From assembly GCF_009372255.1 (NCBI RefSeq), contig NZ_LXGN01000011.1:1-64000 (forward strand): a stretch of DNA of 64,000 bases. The letters are read 5' to 3'. The notes beneath the pieces are model-generated. The model ran no database searches. It saw nothing but the letters and a program-made list of their open reading frames with translations, and had not been told where the DNA came from. The translations under genes were made by a program, and so were the position numbers. The first letter of the stretch is position 1, and each line of letters starts with the position of its first letter. Positions 1 through 9,156 of this stretch are shown here, piece by piece. This DNA comes from Acinetobacter guerrae (GTDB lineage Bacteria > Pseudomonadota > Gammaproteobacteria > Pseudomonadales > Moraxellaceae).

Positions 1-52
1 TATATTATTCGGAATAGTTAAAACACCTTTTAAAAATCTGTTCTGATTTTTT

Positions 53-89
53 AGGCTTATCCTGCTTCAAGTGATAAGCCTTTTTTTTT
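53..89 (+). terminator. Rho-independent terminator of an upstream gene
   Basis: A 9-bp stem (AGGCTTATC at 53-61 with GATAAGCCT at 73-81) is followed by a run of T. No gene is visible before it in the window, so it probably ends a plus-strand gene lying to the left. Confidence 0.75.
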
Positions 90-203
90 ATTGCATTTTT
101 TAACATTTTACTTACAAATAAAAATCGTTATCTTAAATATATTATGAGTAAAATTTAACGATCCAAATTGTTCTGGATGCCACAATTAAAAAGGAAATAC
201 ACA

Positions 204-548
204 ATGAATAAGTTAACGATGATTATCGGTCTTGCTGCGACCGTTGCCCTTGTCGGCTGTAAGAAACAAGAAGCGCCAGAAACTGGAGCAACTACAGGTG
301 AACATATCGAAAATGCTGCAACACAAGCAAGTCATGATGTTGAACATGCAACCTCAGATGCTGCTGCAAAAATTGATGCTGCAACAGATAATGCAGTTGC
401 GAAAATAGACGCGGCAGCTGACCATGCAGCAGCGACCACCGAAAATGCTGCTGATAAAGCTGAAGCTGCAACACGAGAAGCTGCTCACGATGCGGCGGCT
501 TCTGTTGAAAATACAGCGAAAAATGTGAAAGAAAGCACTCACAATTAA
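204..548 (+). CDS. Small Ala-rich lipoprotein, LEA-like helical repeats
   Basis: This encodes a 114-residue predicted lipoprotein. Residues 1-19 form a lipoprotein signal with the lipobox LVGC, so Cys19 would be acylated. The next residue is Lys, not Asp, which favours the outer membrane. The rest is almost wholly Ala, Asp, Glu, Lys and Thr in degenerate repeats of the AAAKIDAA/ENAADKAEAA kind, which should form a long amphipathic helix as in LEA-like or YtxH-like stress proteins. I chose the ATG at 204 because AAGGAA lies 8-13 bases upstream and the signal begins there; an upstream in-frame ATG at 168 would add an unsuitable leader. A strong terminator follows. The function is unknown; a cell-envelope or desiccation-related role is only a guess. 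Confidence 0.85.
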   Translation: MNKLTMIIGLAATVALVGCKKQEAPETGATTGEHIENAATQASHDVEHATSDAAAKIDAATDNAVAKIDAAADHAAATTENAADKAEAATREAAHDAAASVENTAKNVKESTHN

Positions 549-562
549 TTAATGAACAAATA

Positions 563-592
563 AATCCCGCTCATTAAAAGCGGGATTTTTTA
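563..592 (+). terminator. Rho-independent terminator of the lipoprotein gene
   Basis: The stem AATCCCGC (563-570) pairs with GCGGGATT (580-587) and is followed by TTTTT. It directly follows the lipoprotein stop codon. Confidence 0.9.
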
Positions 593-855
593 TTAGGGAG
601 ATAATATTTTATATAGAACATGCATTTGTAAAGGACTTTTCTCTGCCCAAAATCCCCACCCTGTTGTTCAATCAACTTAAAAACTCTGAATGCAAGTACG
701 TCACTTTCAGTACGAGTCAAAGGATGAGGAAAATATTTCATCACCTCTGGATCTGAATTAAGCACAAAAAAAAGCTCAAGATCAGTTTCAATCTTCCATT
801 GTCTTAAAATCAAGCGTTCAGTTTCAATTTTTTGAGTAAACAGATCATAACTCAT
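574..855 (-). pseudogene. Decayed GNAT acetyltransferase (RimJ/RimL-like), frameshifted and truncated
   Basis: The first 65 or so residues read as a RimJ/RimL-type N-acetyltransferase (ETERLILRQW, then LNSDPEVMKYFPHPLTR). The family is normally about 170-190 residues, so the acetyl-CoA binding half is missing. Around 654-660 the frame is lost: one frame over, the DNA reads GWGFWAE, which is the expected next motif. A single-base deletion in the run of G therefore explains the break. That second frame stops after about 15 further residues (near 600), so a larger deletion removed the 3' end as well. The gene lies 14 bases behind yaaA on the same strand and its last codons run into the opposing terminator. 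It is very unlikely to give an active enzyme. Confidence 0.75.
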
Positions 856-869
856 TAATATGAATAGAA

Positions 870-1646
870 CTATTTTTGTTCATCGCGTTTAAATACCAGT
901 TCAGATTCTGTAGAATTATCTTTATCAAAATAATAACCATCGCTATTAAATGCCTTTAAGTCTTGCGCTTTTTCCAGTTTATTTTCAATGATAAACCTTG
1001 CCATTAAACCTCTGGCTTTTTTGGCATAAAAACTGATGACTTTGTATTGACCATTTTTCTGATCTAAAAAGACAGGCTTGATGATTTGTGCATCAATACG
1101 CTTTTCATTAACCGATTTATAGTATTCATCTGAAGCAATATTGACCAAAATATCAGTTTTGGTATGTTCAAGATCTTTAATAATCAATTGAGTAATTTGA
1201 TCATCCCAAAATTCATACAAATTATGCCCACGTGGATTTTGCAATTTCGTTCCCATCTCCAGACGATACGGCATCATCAAATCTAATGGACGTAGCAGTC
1301 CATATAGACCCGATAACATGCGCAGATGGCTTTGGGCAAACTCAATATCTACTTGTTTTAGGCGATATGCATCTAGCCCAGTGTAAACATCCCCTTTAAA
1401 GGCATAAATGGCTTGCCTTGCATTAGCAAGTGACAAATCAGAAGTCCAGTCATGAAAACGATCTGCATTGAGATTTGCAATCTTTTCACTCACACTCATT
1501 AGACTGGCAATTTGCGATGCCGATAATTCACGACAAACCTCAATCAATTGCTCAGATTGATCCAGTAATCTTGGTAAAGTATGTTTATCTGTTGGTAATG
1601 TTGTTTCGTAGTCTAAAGTCTTGGCTGGAGAAATGACTGAAAGCAT
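870..1646 (-). CDS. yaaA: Peroxide stress protein YaaA
   Basis: This 258-residue protein belongs to the YaaA/UPF0246 (DUF328) family, which in E. coli lowers free intracellular iron and so limits hydroxyl-radical damage during peroxide stress; it is cytosolic and binds DNA. The family signature is visible at the start ([14 protein letters not shown]), in the middle ([20 protein letters not shown]) and near the end ([14 protein letters not shown]). Its length is normal. GAGG lies 7 bases before the ATG. It stands alone apart from the GNAT remnant behind it. Confidence 0.95.
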   Translation of the reverse strand: MLSVISPAKTLDYETTLPTDKHTLPRLLDQSEQLIEVCRELSASQIASLMSVSEKIANLNADRFHDWTSDLSLANARQAIYAFKGDVYTGLDAYRLKQVDIEFAQSHLRMLSGLYGLLRPLDLMMPYRLEMGTKLQNPRGHNLYEFWDDQITQLIIKDLEHTKTDILVNIASDEYYKSVNEKRIDAQIIKPVFLDQKNGQYKVISFYAKKARGLMARFIIENKLEKAQDLKAFNSDGYYFDKDNSTESELVFKRDEQK

Positions 1647-1823
1647 AAAAACCTCAATAAACCTGTGAATTCATAAGAGGTTAGACTATAACACTTTCAC
1701 GATGAAAGCCAATTTGCGATTTTGCTTGTCATAATCGTTTATATAAATCCGAGCCTGCCAGTTAAGAAATAAGCCTCTACATGGTTCTGGATAATCAATA
1801 TCAATTACCCAGAATGATCTATA

Positions 1824-3287
1824 CTATTTCATACTTTGCAAAGCGGTGACTAATAACGTCCAGCACTTTTCTACTGTATCCACTTTGACTCGCTCGCCGG
1901 GTGCGTGTGCGCCCTGAATATCTGGTCCAAAAGACACCATTTGCAAATCAGGATAATGTTCAGCAATGATGCCACATTCCAACCCTGCATGAATCACTTT
2001 CAAATGTGGCTCAATATTAAACGCCGTCTGGTAAGCCTGCTGTAAACATTTTAATGCCTCAGACTCAGGATTGGGTGTCCATCCAGAAACCAATGGGGTA
2101 AATTCGGATGCAATGCCTAATTTGCTAAAATGTGCTGCGATCTCTTGAGCAAAAGCCTCAGCTTCACTATTGACCATTGAACGCACCATAATTAAGGCTT
2201 TGGCTTGTTGTCGGTTAAGTTGAACCACACCAATATTATTAGATGTTTCGACCACATTATCCAAAACATCGCTCATGTTTTTGACACCATAAGGGCAAGT
2301 TGCCAAAGCACTTAACCATGAACTTTGCTGCTGTGGATGAATGACTTCTGTTAATGTCTGGTCTTTAAGTTCAATCGTTATTTTTAAAAAATCATCGATC
2401 CCTTTTAAATTGTCCAAACAATGCTTTTCATAACTTTGCACATATTTTTGTAGAGATGCTATTTTACTTTCATCGATCACAATCAAGGCACGAGCTTCAC
2501 GAGGAATCGCATTACGTGCACTTCCGCCACTGAACTCGACCAGATAAGCATCTAACTCAAATAAACGCTTATGCAAAAACTGACTCAAAATAACATTGGC
2601 ATTACCACGCCCTAAATGGATATCGACCCCAGAATGGCCGCCTTTCAGTCCAGAAATTGATATTTCGACTGTTTTTAAACCAGATCTAGGAACTGCAATA
2701 TAAGTCAGCTGTTGTTGTGCCTCAACATCCTGACTGCCTGCACAGCCAAGATATAATTCACCCCATTCTTCGGTATCAATATTGAATAACCATTTACTTT
2801 GTAAAATACCACTTTGCAATAAACGAGCACCACTCATGCCTGCTTCTTCATCTACAGTGAGTAAAACCTCAAGTGGGCCATGTGAAATATCATTAGACTC
2901 GAGTACTGCCAGAGCTAGTGCAACACCAATGCCATTATCAGCACCTAATGTCGTATCTTTGGCGATCAGCCAGCCTTCTTGCAATATAGGTTGAATCGGA
3001 TCTTTATTGAAATCGTGGATCGTATTTGAATTCGCTTGCGTCACCATATCCAGATGCCCTTGCAAAACGACCCCTGTCACCTGCTCTTTACCCTGACTCG
3101 CAGCTTTACGAATAATCAGATTACCAACTTGATCAATATAAGTTTCCAAGTCTAATCGCTCTGCCCATGCTTGCAGATGATCACGTAGTTTTTGTTCTTG
3201 CTTGGATGGTCGCGGAATCGTGCACAGCGTCTGAAAATGTTTCCAGACCAATTTTGGAGAAAGTTGAGTAAGATCGACAGATTGCAT
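1824..3287 (-). CDS. pepD: Aminoacyl-histidine dipeptidase (peptidase D, M20 family)
   Basis: This 487-residue cytosolic zinc dipeptidase cleaves Xaa-His and other dipeptides. The family's metal ligands are seen in LQGHLDMV (His and Asp, near residue 80) and TLGADNGIG (bridging Asp), and the catalytic Glu and a ligand in VDEEAGMSGA (near residue 148). The lid domain insert (ISISGLKGGHSGVDIHLGRG) and the C-terminal metal ligand (VIHAGLECGII) are also present. Length matches E. coli PepD (485). No clear ribosome binding site precedes the ATG, and the gene appears to be monocistronic. Confidence 0.95.
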   Translation of the reverse strand: MQSVDLTQLSPKLVWKHFQTLCTIPRPSKQEQKLRDHLQAWAERLDLETYIDQVGNLIIRKAASQGKEQVTGVVLQGHLDMVTQANSNTIHDFNKDPIQPILQEGWLIAKDTTLGADNGIGVALALAVLESNDISHGPLEVLLTVDEEAGMSGARLLQSGILQSKWLFNIDTEEWGELYLGCAGSQDVEAQQQLTYIAVPRSGLKTVEISISGLKGGHSGVDIHLGRGNANVILSQFLHKRLFELDAYLVEFSGGSARNAIPREARALIVIDESKIASLQKYVQSYEKHCLDNLKGIDDFLKITIELKDQTLTEVIHPQQQSSWLSALATCPYGVKNMSDVLDNVVETSNNIGVVQLNRQQAKALIMVRSMVNSEAEAFAQEIAAHFSKLGIASEFTPLVSGWTPNPESEALKCLQQAYQTAFNIEPHLKVIHAGLECGIIAEHYPDLQMVSFGPDIQGAHAPGERVKVDTVEKCWTLLVTALQSMK

Positions 3288-3368
3288 GTATTTATAACTC
3301 TGAAAACATCTATAGATACATGAAAATATACACCTCTGGTTATGTAGGGAGTAGCATTTATTGTGGTA

Positions 3369-3749
3369 TTAATTTTTCCATTCAAATGCTGTAAACGTAT
3401 GATCTGACTTCAAGCTATTTTCAACTGCCTGTGCCAACTGGCGAATCACACTCTGAGTTTCTATTTTTTCAAACCAGTCTTGTTCTTCTTTGGGATTTGC
3501 AGTGATTTCACACATCAATTGACCGTCTTCATTTTTTTGTGAACAAGTTACAGACAAAGGAAGTTGATGATTTTCTATATTGACTTCAACTTTTTGATGT
3601 TCGTGCGCAATATGCTGTGCCTCAAAGCCATACTCACCAAGTTGCTTGAACAAAAGTGCAGCAACATATTCCTGAGTAATACGGCACTCATTGACCTCAT
3701 GCCCTTCGTAGTGATTAGGACAATTTGCAATAAATTGAAGTTTTCTCAT
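3369..3749 (-). CDS. Conserved hypothetical protein, 126 aa
   Basis: I do not recognise the family. From the chosen start the product is 126 residues, acidic, with no signal peptide or membrane segment. It carries three cysteines: two early (IANCPNHYEGHEVNECRIT) and one in SVTCSQ. The start at 3749 (MRKLQFIANCP) is preceded by AGGA 8 bases upstream; two upstream in-frame ATGs (3791 and 3758) would add only a short leader without a better site. It lies between pepD and tyrA-aroA on the same strand with its own gaps, so it is probably transcribed alone. Confidence 0.75.
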   Translation of the reverse strand: MRKLQFIANCPNHYEGHEVNECRITQEYVAALLFKQLGEYGFEAQHIAHEHQKVEVNIENHQLPLSVTCSQKNEDGQLMCEITANPKEEQDWFEKIETQSVIRQLAQAVENSLKSDHTFTAFEWKN

Positions 3750-3878
3750 GTTGCGCATCCTGCATTTATAGTTATTACTGCCATTTAGCATAAATCAATA
3801 AACAAACAGCAGCCAAGCCGAAACTTCGCTGCTGTGTCGCTTTTATGTTAAGCAGTATAGCTGAGGATACGTTTTAAC

Positions 3879-6128
3879 TTATTGGCTGACCTGAATGCTT
3901 AAGCCTGCACGATTAGCCAACTCGGTAAATGTTGGAAAACTTGTCGCAACCGTTTCTGTACCTACAATTTTAATTTCTTCAGAGGCACGTAATCCCGCCA
4001 TACTAAAACTCATGGCAATACGATGATCATGATGCGATTCAATTTGACCGCCAGTAAAAATAGCGGACCAGTCGCCTGCTTTTCCTTTGCCTTCAATGAT
4101 GATCCCGTCATCCGTAGGAGTACAATCGATGCCCATGATTTTTAAACCGTCTGCCATAACTTGGATACGATCAGATTCTTTAACACGCAGTTCTGCCGCG
4201 CCTGTTAAAATCGTTTGACCCTCTGCACATGCAGCAGCAATAAATAATGCAGGAAACTCATCAATCGCAAGTGGTACTTGATCTTCAGGCATATGAATGC
4301 CTTTTAAAGTACGTGTCCCCTTGATATGAATATCTGCAATTGGCTCGCCACCTGCAATACGTTCATTTTGTACGCTAAGGTCTGCACCCATCTGTTTTAA
4401 AATTTCAATCACACCTGTACGCGTTGGATTAATCCCCACCGCTTCAAGAACCACATCTGCACCTTCGGTAATGGCAGCACCGACCATGAAAAATGCGGCT
4501 GATGAAATATCGGATGGTACTTGAATATTTGTGCCTACCAATTTACCACCACCGACCAGTGAAATCCGATTTTCTTCAGTTTTTACCTCATAACCAAAAG
4601 CACGTAACATACGTTCAGTATGATCACGGGTTGGTTCAGGTTCAGTCACAGAGGTTTCACCCGCTGCCCACAGACCTGCGAGTAAAATACCTGATTTGAC
4701 TTGTGCAGATGCCATAGGTAAATCGTAATGGATTCCCTTTAATGCTTGCGCACCTGTAATGCTCACAGGAGGTGTACCTTTTTCACCCGTCGTCTGAATT
4801 TGTGCACCCATTAAACGAAGTGGCTTCGCGATACGCTCCATTGGACGTTTTGATAGTGAAGCATCGCCTGTCATCACCGAATCGAATTTTTGTGCAGAAA
4901 GCATCCCTGAAAGCAGACGCATACTGGTTCCCGAATTCCCCATATACAAAGCACCAGCAGGGGCTTTTAAGCCTTGCATACCAACCCCATGGATGGTCAC
5001 TTCACCATTTTTAGGCCCTTCAATGCTTACCCCCATATCTCGGAAAGCTTGTAAGGTGGCTAATGCATCTTCGCCTTCCAGAAAACCCGTTACATGTGTC
5101 GTTCCTTCTGCAATCGCACCAAACATAATGGAACGATGTGACACAGATTTGTCACCCGGTACGGTAAATTTACCTTGAAATGATTTTTTCCCCGGTAGAA
5201 TACTAAATTGCTGTGTCACCTTATTTTTCTCCATAAAGGGTTTCTGGGCTAGCATATGATTAAAGTGTTGACGAGCTGCCTGAGCATGTCCGAGTAACCC
5301 CATCAATGCATGTGAATCTTCGCTTTCAATCAGTTGTCGCAGTTGAGTCAGTTGTTGTTCAAAACCATCTACGGCTTTGAGTATCGCAGTTTTATTGGCA
5401 AAGAAGATATCATGCCACATTTGTGGATCACTGGCAGCGATACGTGAGAAATCCCGAAAACCACCCGCCGCATAGCGGAAAATATCCAAATTGTCTTCAC
5501 GATTGGCCAATTGCTCAACCAGATTAAAAGCCATGAGATGTGGTAAGTGACTGGTATGTGCAAGCACTTCATCATGCTTTTCCACATCCATGCAAATGAC
5601 TTCAGCTTTAGCTGCTGACCAGAGCTGAATCAATTTCGCAACCGCCCAATCAGCACTACTTGGGAGCGGTGTTAAAATGACTTTATGATTGGCAAATAAA
5701 TCAACTTTACCTGCATGCACCCCTGTATGTTCACTGCCTGCAATCGGATGTCCTGGTACAAAACCTGTTGGTAAATGATCACCATAAACAGATTTGGCAG
5801 CAGCAACCACATTGCCTTTGGTGCTTCCTACATCAGTTAAAACTGTATGTTCACTTAAATAGGGTTTGATCTGTTCCAAAATATTTTGTGTGGCACGAAC
5901 TGGCAAAGCTAGAACCACTAAATCAGCTCCCTGCACAGCCTCAACTGGATTTTGATACCCGCTATCAATCAAGCCTAATGCTTTAGCGTCATCCAGTGTT
6001 TTTTGAGAACGCGCCGAAGCAACAACCGACTTTGCCAGATTTTCTGACCGAATAACACGTGCCAGACTCGAACCAATCAAACCGAGCCCGATAAATGCAA
6101 CTTTATGAAATAAGGGTTGAGATATCAT
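3879..6128 (-). CDS. tyrA-aroA: Bifunctional prephenate dehydrogenase / EPSP synthase (TyrA-AroA fusion)
   Basis: This 749-residue fusion carries two steps around chorismate. Residues about 8-300 are prephenate dehydrogenase (tyrosine branch): the NAD-binding GLGLIGSSLARV comes first and GHPIAGSEHTG is the substrate-site motif. Residues about 312-749 are 3-phosphoshikimate 1-carboxyvinyltransferase, the sixth shikimate step: PGDKSVSHRS binds phosphate, GNSGTSMRLLSG and the late VKESDRI complete the active site. The fusion is known in Acinetobacter and relatives. pheA lies 67 bases upstream on the same strand, so the chorismate-to-Phe/Tyr genes probably form one unit. No frameshift is present between the two halves. 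Confidence 0.97.
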   Translation of the reverse strand: MISQPLFHKVAFIGLGLIGSSLARVIRSENLAKSVVASARSQKTLDDAKALGLIDSGYQNPVEAVQGADLVVLALPVRATQNILEQIKPYLSEHTVLTDVGSTKGNVVAAAKSVYGDHLPTGFVPGHPIAGSEHTGVHAGKVDLFANHKVILTPLPSSADWAVAKLIQLWSAAKAEVICMDVEKHDEVLAHTSHLPHLMAFNLVEQLANREDNLDIFRYAAGGFRDFSRIAASDPQMWHDIFFANKTAILKAVDGFEQQLTQLRQLIESEDSHALMGLLGHAQAARQHFNHMLAQKPFMEKNKVTQQFSILPGKKSFQGKFTVPGDKSVSHRSIMFGAIAEGTTHVTGFLEGEDALATLQAFRDMGVSIEGPKNGEVTIHGVGMQGLKAPAGALYMGNSGTSMRLLSGMLSAQKFDSVMTGDASLSKRPMERIAKPLRLMGAQIQTTGEKGTPPVSITGAQALKGIHYDLPMASAQVKSGILLAGLWAAGETSVTEPEPTRDHTERMLRAFGYEVKTEENRISLVGGGKLVGTNIQVPSDISSAAFFMVGAAITEGADVVLEAVGINPTRTGVIEILKQMGADLSVQNERIAGGEPIADIHIKGTRTLKGIHMPEDQVPLAIDEFPALFIAAACAEGQTILTGAAELRVKESDRIQVMADGLKIMGIDCTPTDDGIIIEGKGKAGDWSAIFTGGQIESHHDHRIAMSFSMAGLRASEEIKIVGTETVATSFPTFTELANRAGLSIQVSQ

Positions 6129-6195
6129 GTGCTTTAACTCTGAATCTGTGGTGCAATATAGAAAAGTACAACGTCATCCAAATGTAATGACAAAA

Positions 6196-7305
6196 CTATA
6201 ATACTGCCACAGGATAAGAGCCCAATACACGCAGTTCTTTGACTGTTGGACGAATATCATTTAATGCTGCTGCAACATTTTCTTGCTCGATATGCCCTTC
6301 TAAATCGATAAAAAATACATAGGCCCATTTTTCAGGCAATGCAGGACGCGTTTCAATACTGGTCAAGCTTATACCGTGTTTGGCAAATGGCGCCAAAATA
6401 TCCAGTAAAGCACCAGCACGGTCATGTGCAGAAATTAAAAGTGAAGTTTTATCATTGCCACTTTGTGGAATTTTTTCACGACCAATTACTAAAAAACGAG
6501 TCGTATTTTCTGGGTTGTCTTCAATATTGCTATGTAAAATTTCAAGATTATAAAGTGAGGCTGCAAGATCTGACGCAATTGCAGCAGAATGCCATTCGTT
6601 ACGAATACGACGAGCAGCTTCCGCATTAGAGTTTAATGCCACACGTTCAACACCCGGATAGTGTGCATCCAGCCATTGACGGCACTGTGCTAGTGTTTGC
6701 TGATGTGCATAAATCTGTTTAATGCTGTCTTTACGAGTATTTTCAGACACTAAAAACTGATGGTGAATGCGAAGCTCTACTTCACCAATCACATTAAGCT
6801 GTGAAGTTTTAAAACAGTCTAAGGTGTGATTGACTATCCCTTCAGATGAGTTTTCAACAGGAACCACACCATAGTGTGCACTGCCTGCTTCCACTTCACG
6901 GAATACTTCATCAATTGTCGGTAACGGGCGCACAATGGCATCTTTACCAAAATGTTTAAGTACCGCAGATTGGGTAAATGTCCCTTCTGGACCAAGAAAT
7001 GCAATACTTTGAGGCGCTTCCAATGCCAAACAAGCCGACATAATTTCACGAAATAAGCGTGCCATTGTCGTATCAGAGAGTGGGCCTTTATTACGCTCCA
7101 TGACTTTACGCAGAACCTGTGCCTCACGTTCTGGTCGATAAAACAACGGATTTTCTTCGGCCGCAAATTTTGCTTTAGCAACCGCTTCAGCCAGACTTGC
7201 ACGACGATTAATGAGTTCCTGAATCTGTTGGTCTACAGAATCAATATCATTGCGAATTTGTTGTAAATCGAGAGAAGTTGACGAGTTCTGATCATCATGG
7301 ATCAT
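6196..7305 (-). CDS. pheA: P-protein: chorismate mutase / prephenate dehydratase
   Basis: This bifunctional enzyme makes phenylpyruvate from chorismate. From the chosen start the protein is 369 residues: chorismate mutase (AroQ type, about residues 10-90, IRNDIDSVDQQIQELINRRA), prephenate dehydratase (about 98-275, FLGPEGTFTQSA and the catalytic-region motif TTRFLVIGRE), and a C-terminal ACT domain (about 283-360, SLTSIETRPA) that senses phenylalanine. A longer frame starts at 7356, but AGAGG sits about 9 bases before the ATG at 7305 and the extra 17 residues do not fit the family. It sits directly upstream of tyrA-aroA. Regulation is probably by feedback through the ACT domain. Confidence 0.95.
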   Translation of the reverse strand: MIHDDQNSSTSLDLQQIRNDIDSVDQQIQELINRRASLAEAVAKAKFAAEENPLFYRPEREAQVLRKVMERNKGPLSDTTMARLFREIMSACLALEAPQSIAFLGPEGTFTQSAVLKHFGKDAIVRPLPTIDEVFREVEAGSAHYGVVPVENSSEGIVNHTLDCFKTSQLNVIGEVELRIHHQFLVSENTRKDSIKQIYAHQQTLAQCRQWLDAHYPGVERVALNSNAEAARRIRNEWHSAAIASDLAASLYNLEILHSNIEDNPENTTRFLVIGREKIPQSGNDKTSLLISAHDRAGALLDILAPFAKHGISLTSIETRPALPEKWAYVFFIDLEGHIEQENVAAALNDIRPTVKELRVLGSYPVAVL

Positions 7306-7400
7306 TGTAATGCAGCCTCTGCAAATGGTTTGCAACAGTATATCAAGACTTGTCATGTTTGCTATAGCATCAAGATCAGTCAGATGGATAAAATCCTGAT

Positions 7401-7462
7401 TTTCACTTCACATCTTTCTTTTTTATGCTTTAATACAAATGATTAAGAATCAATCTCATTTA
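7401..7462 (+). promoter_or_regulatory. Putative promoter with Fur-box-like operator
   Basis: A TTTCAC (7401-7406) and TATGCT (7424-7429) pair with a 17-base spacer resembles a sigma70 promoter. Immediately downstream, 7438-7460 reads on the minus strand AATGAGATTGATTCTTAAT and then CATT, close to the repeated hexamer pattern of Fur boxes. It lies just before a siderophore-esterase-like gene, which supports iron control. The match is by eye only. Confidence 0.5.
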
Positions 7463-7472
7463 ATAATTCATT

Positions 7473-8435
7473 ATGCTAAAATCTTTCGTTTGTACCTTAC
7501 TCACCCTATCACTTTGTGGATTCAGTGCAGTTTCTTATTCACAAACTAATCTCTCTACTTCTGCAAAAATGACGCAGGCACAAGGACCACGTCTGGATTT
7601 ACAGCGTAAAGGAACCACTCAACAATTTACGATGAAGTCAAAATATACGCCCAATGAATATTTTATTCAGGTCTATATTCCTTATACTCCTGCTCCCAAA
7701 ACGGGCTACCCTGTTTTATATTTGCTAGATGGCAATGCTGTATTTAACAGCGCCAGCAGCATCGCTCAATCGATTGGTGGCGGTTCTGAAAAAATGGGAC
7801 TTGATCCAGTGGTTATTGTCACCATTGGCTACCCCACGGAAACACAGTTCTCTGGTCAACAACGCGCACTAGATTACACACCTCTCCCTAAAGACTCTCC
7901 AGAAAAAGATGAAAGATACCAATACGGTGGCGCAGAAAACTTTCTGAAATTTATTCAAAATGAATTAAAACCGCGCATCCAGCAAAGTATCCAAATTAAT
8001 ACTCAACAACAAACCTTATTTGGGCATTCCTTTGGTGGTTTATTTACACTCAATACTTTCTTTCAACATCCACAAAGTTTTAATCGTTATGTCGCAGCAA
8101 GTCCGTCTTTGTGGTTTGATCAAAATGTATTAGCGAAACAATTACAACAACTCAAACAGAACAAGGCTGAGTTCAAATCACCTATATTAGTGATGACTAC
8201 GGTTGGGACAGCAGAAGGACGTGGTCGCCCGGCTAGAGGTTCTCAACCAGAAAATAGCAACTCCAACTTTTTTGCAGATTTTGAAACCTTAAAATCAGCT
8301 CAACTTAAATATTGGCATTTTAGTCATCCTGCCGAACAACACATCACCAATATGTATGCAAGTTTGCCTAAAGCAATTTTATTTGCGGCATGTAACAGCA
8401 CTGAAAATTGTGAAAAATTATTTAATGAAAATTAA
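7473..8435 (+). CDS. Exported alpha/beta hydrolase, IroE/Fes-like esterase
   Basis: This 320-residue protein has an N-terminal signal peptide (hydrophobic core LCTLLTLSLCGFSAVSYS region, cleavage near residue 23) and a PF00756-type esterase fold. The nucleophile elbow is FGHSFGGLF (Ser near residue 192) and the probable catalytic His is in EQHITN near residue 291; YPVLYLLDGNAVF is typical of IroE/BesA siderophore esterases. Such enzymes hydrolyse ferric siderophore esters in the periplasm, though the family also includes general esterases. The Fur-like site upstream supports an iron role but no siderophore transport gene is adjacent. No good Shine-Dalgarno is visible. Substrate is not determined. 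Confidence 0.8.
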   Translation: MLKSFVCTLLTLSLCGFSAVSYSQTNLSTSAKMTQAQGPRLDLQRKGTTQQFTMKSKYTPNEYFIQVYIPYTPAPKTGYPVLYLLDGNAVFNSASSIAQSIGGGSEKMGLDPVVIVTIGYPTETQFSGQQRALDYTPLPKDSPEKDERYQYGGAENFLKFIQNELKPRIQQSIQINTQQQTLFGHSFGGLFTLNTFFQHPQSFNRYVAASPSLWFDQNVLAKQLQQLKQNKAEFKSPILVMTTVGTAEGRGRPARGSQPENSNSNFFADFETLKSAQLKYWHFSHPAEQHITNMYASLPKAILFAACNSTENCEKLFNEN

Positions 8436-8477
8436 ACCATGAAAGATCAATAACTTACATTTCAAGTTTACAATTAA

Positions 8478-8514
8478 TGACGCTTTAACTACAAAGCGTC
8501 AATGTTGTTTTTTT
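8478..8514 (+). terminator. Putative terminator after the esterase gene
   Basis: The stem TGACGCTTT (8478-8486) pairs with AAAGCGTCA (8493-8501), followed by ATGTTG and seven T. The T run is slightly displaced. Confidence 0.6.
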
Positions 8515-8574
8515 AATCAAACCGTATTGTAATAAGTTCCTATAAAAACCTTCCTGAAAAAAGGGAGTTGAACA

Positions 8575-9093
8575 ATGTCAAAAACAATTGCCACTTTAGT
8601 GACTCATGATTTTGAAGATCTCGAATATTGTGAAACCGTACACGCCTACCGTGCTGCGGGTCATAGCGTCATTAATATCGAGCATCATGAAGGTAATATT
8701 GTTTATGGCATTCAACGCAAAACATCAACCACCATTGATTTAGGAATTGATGATAGTGATGTGCATCAGTTTGATGCTTTGCTCATTCCAGGTGGTGAGT
8801 CACCAGAACTGCTAAAAAATGATGAAAGATTTGTGTATTTTGTTCGTCGTTTTGCCAATCTGCAAAAACCCATTTTTATCTGTTGTTATGCACCACAACT
8901 ATTAATGCATGCAGGTGTAGTGAAAGGGCGAAGAATTTGTGTGATTCAAACCATTTTAAGCGATTTAGAAAATGCAGGTGCCGTCTGTCTTGACCAAGAT
9001 GTCGTAAATGACAATAACTTATATGTTTCTTCTCGCAGCCCAGATTTATTTCCTCAATTTGTTGATGAAACATTGAAAGTGTTACGCCTGTAA
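8575..9093 (+). CDS. DJ-1/PfpI family protein with altered nucleophile elbow
   Basis: This 172-residue cytosolic protein belongs to the PfpI/YhbO/Hsp31-like class I glutamine-amidotransferase superfamily; members are proposed deglycases or chaperones. The acidic residue motif DALLIPGGESPE (near 60) is normal. At the nucleophile the family usually has AICHGP; here the sequence is FICCYAPQLL (near residue 102), so the Cys is kept but the following His and Gly are Tyr and Ala. The C-terminal part (VTSRTPD-like VSSRSPDLFPQFV) fits the family. AGGGAG lies 7 bases before the ATG. It ends at a bidirectional terminator. Confidence 0.85.
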   Translation: MSKTIATLVTHDFEDLEYCETVHAYRAAGHSVINIEHHEGNIVYGIQRKTSTTIDLGIDDSDVHQFDALLIPGGESPELLKNDERFVYFVRRFANLQKPIFICCYAPQLLMHAGVVKGRRICVIQTILSDLENAGAVCLDQDVVNDNNLYVSSRSPDLFPQFVDETLKVLRL

Positions 9094-9100
9094 TTGCGTT

Positions 9101-9138
9101 TAAAAATAAAAAAAACGGCAATCTTCTTGCCGCTTTTT
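9101..9138. terminator. Bidirectional terminator between convergent genes
   Basis: The stem CGGCAA (9116-9121) pairs with TTGCCG (9127-9132), with an A run before and a T run after. It can serve both the PfpI-like gene and the acyl-CoA dehydrogenase. Confidence 0.85.
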
Positions 9139-9156
9139 ATGGACTAGCGTTTAGAC

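Noticed and set aside
574..855. Functional acetyltransferase
   Set aside because: The acetyl-CoA binding half is missing and a frameshift is visible.
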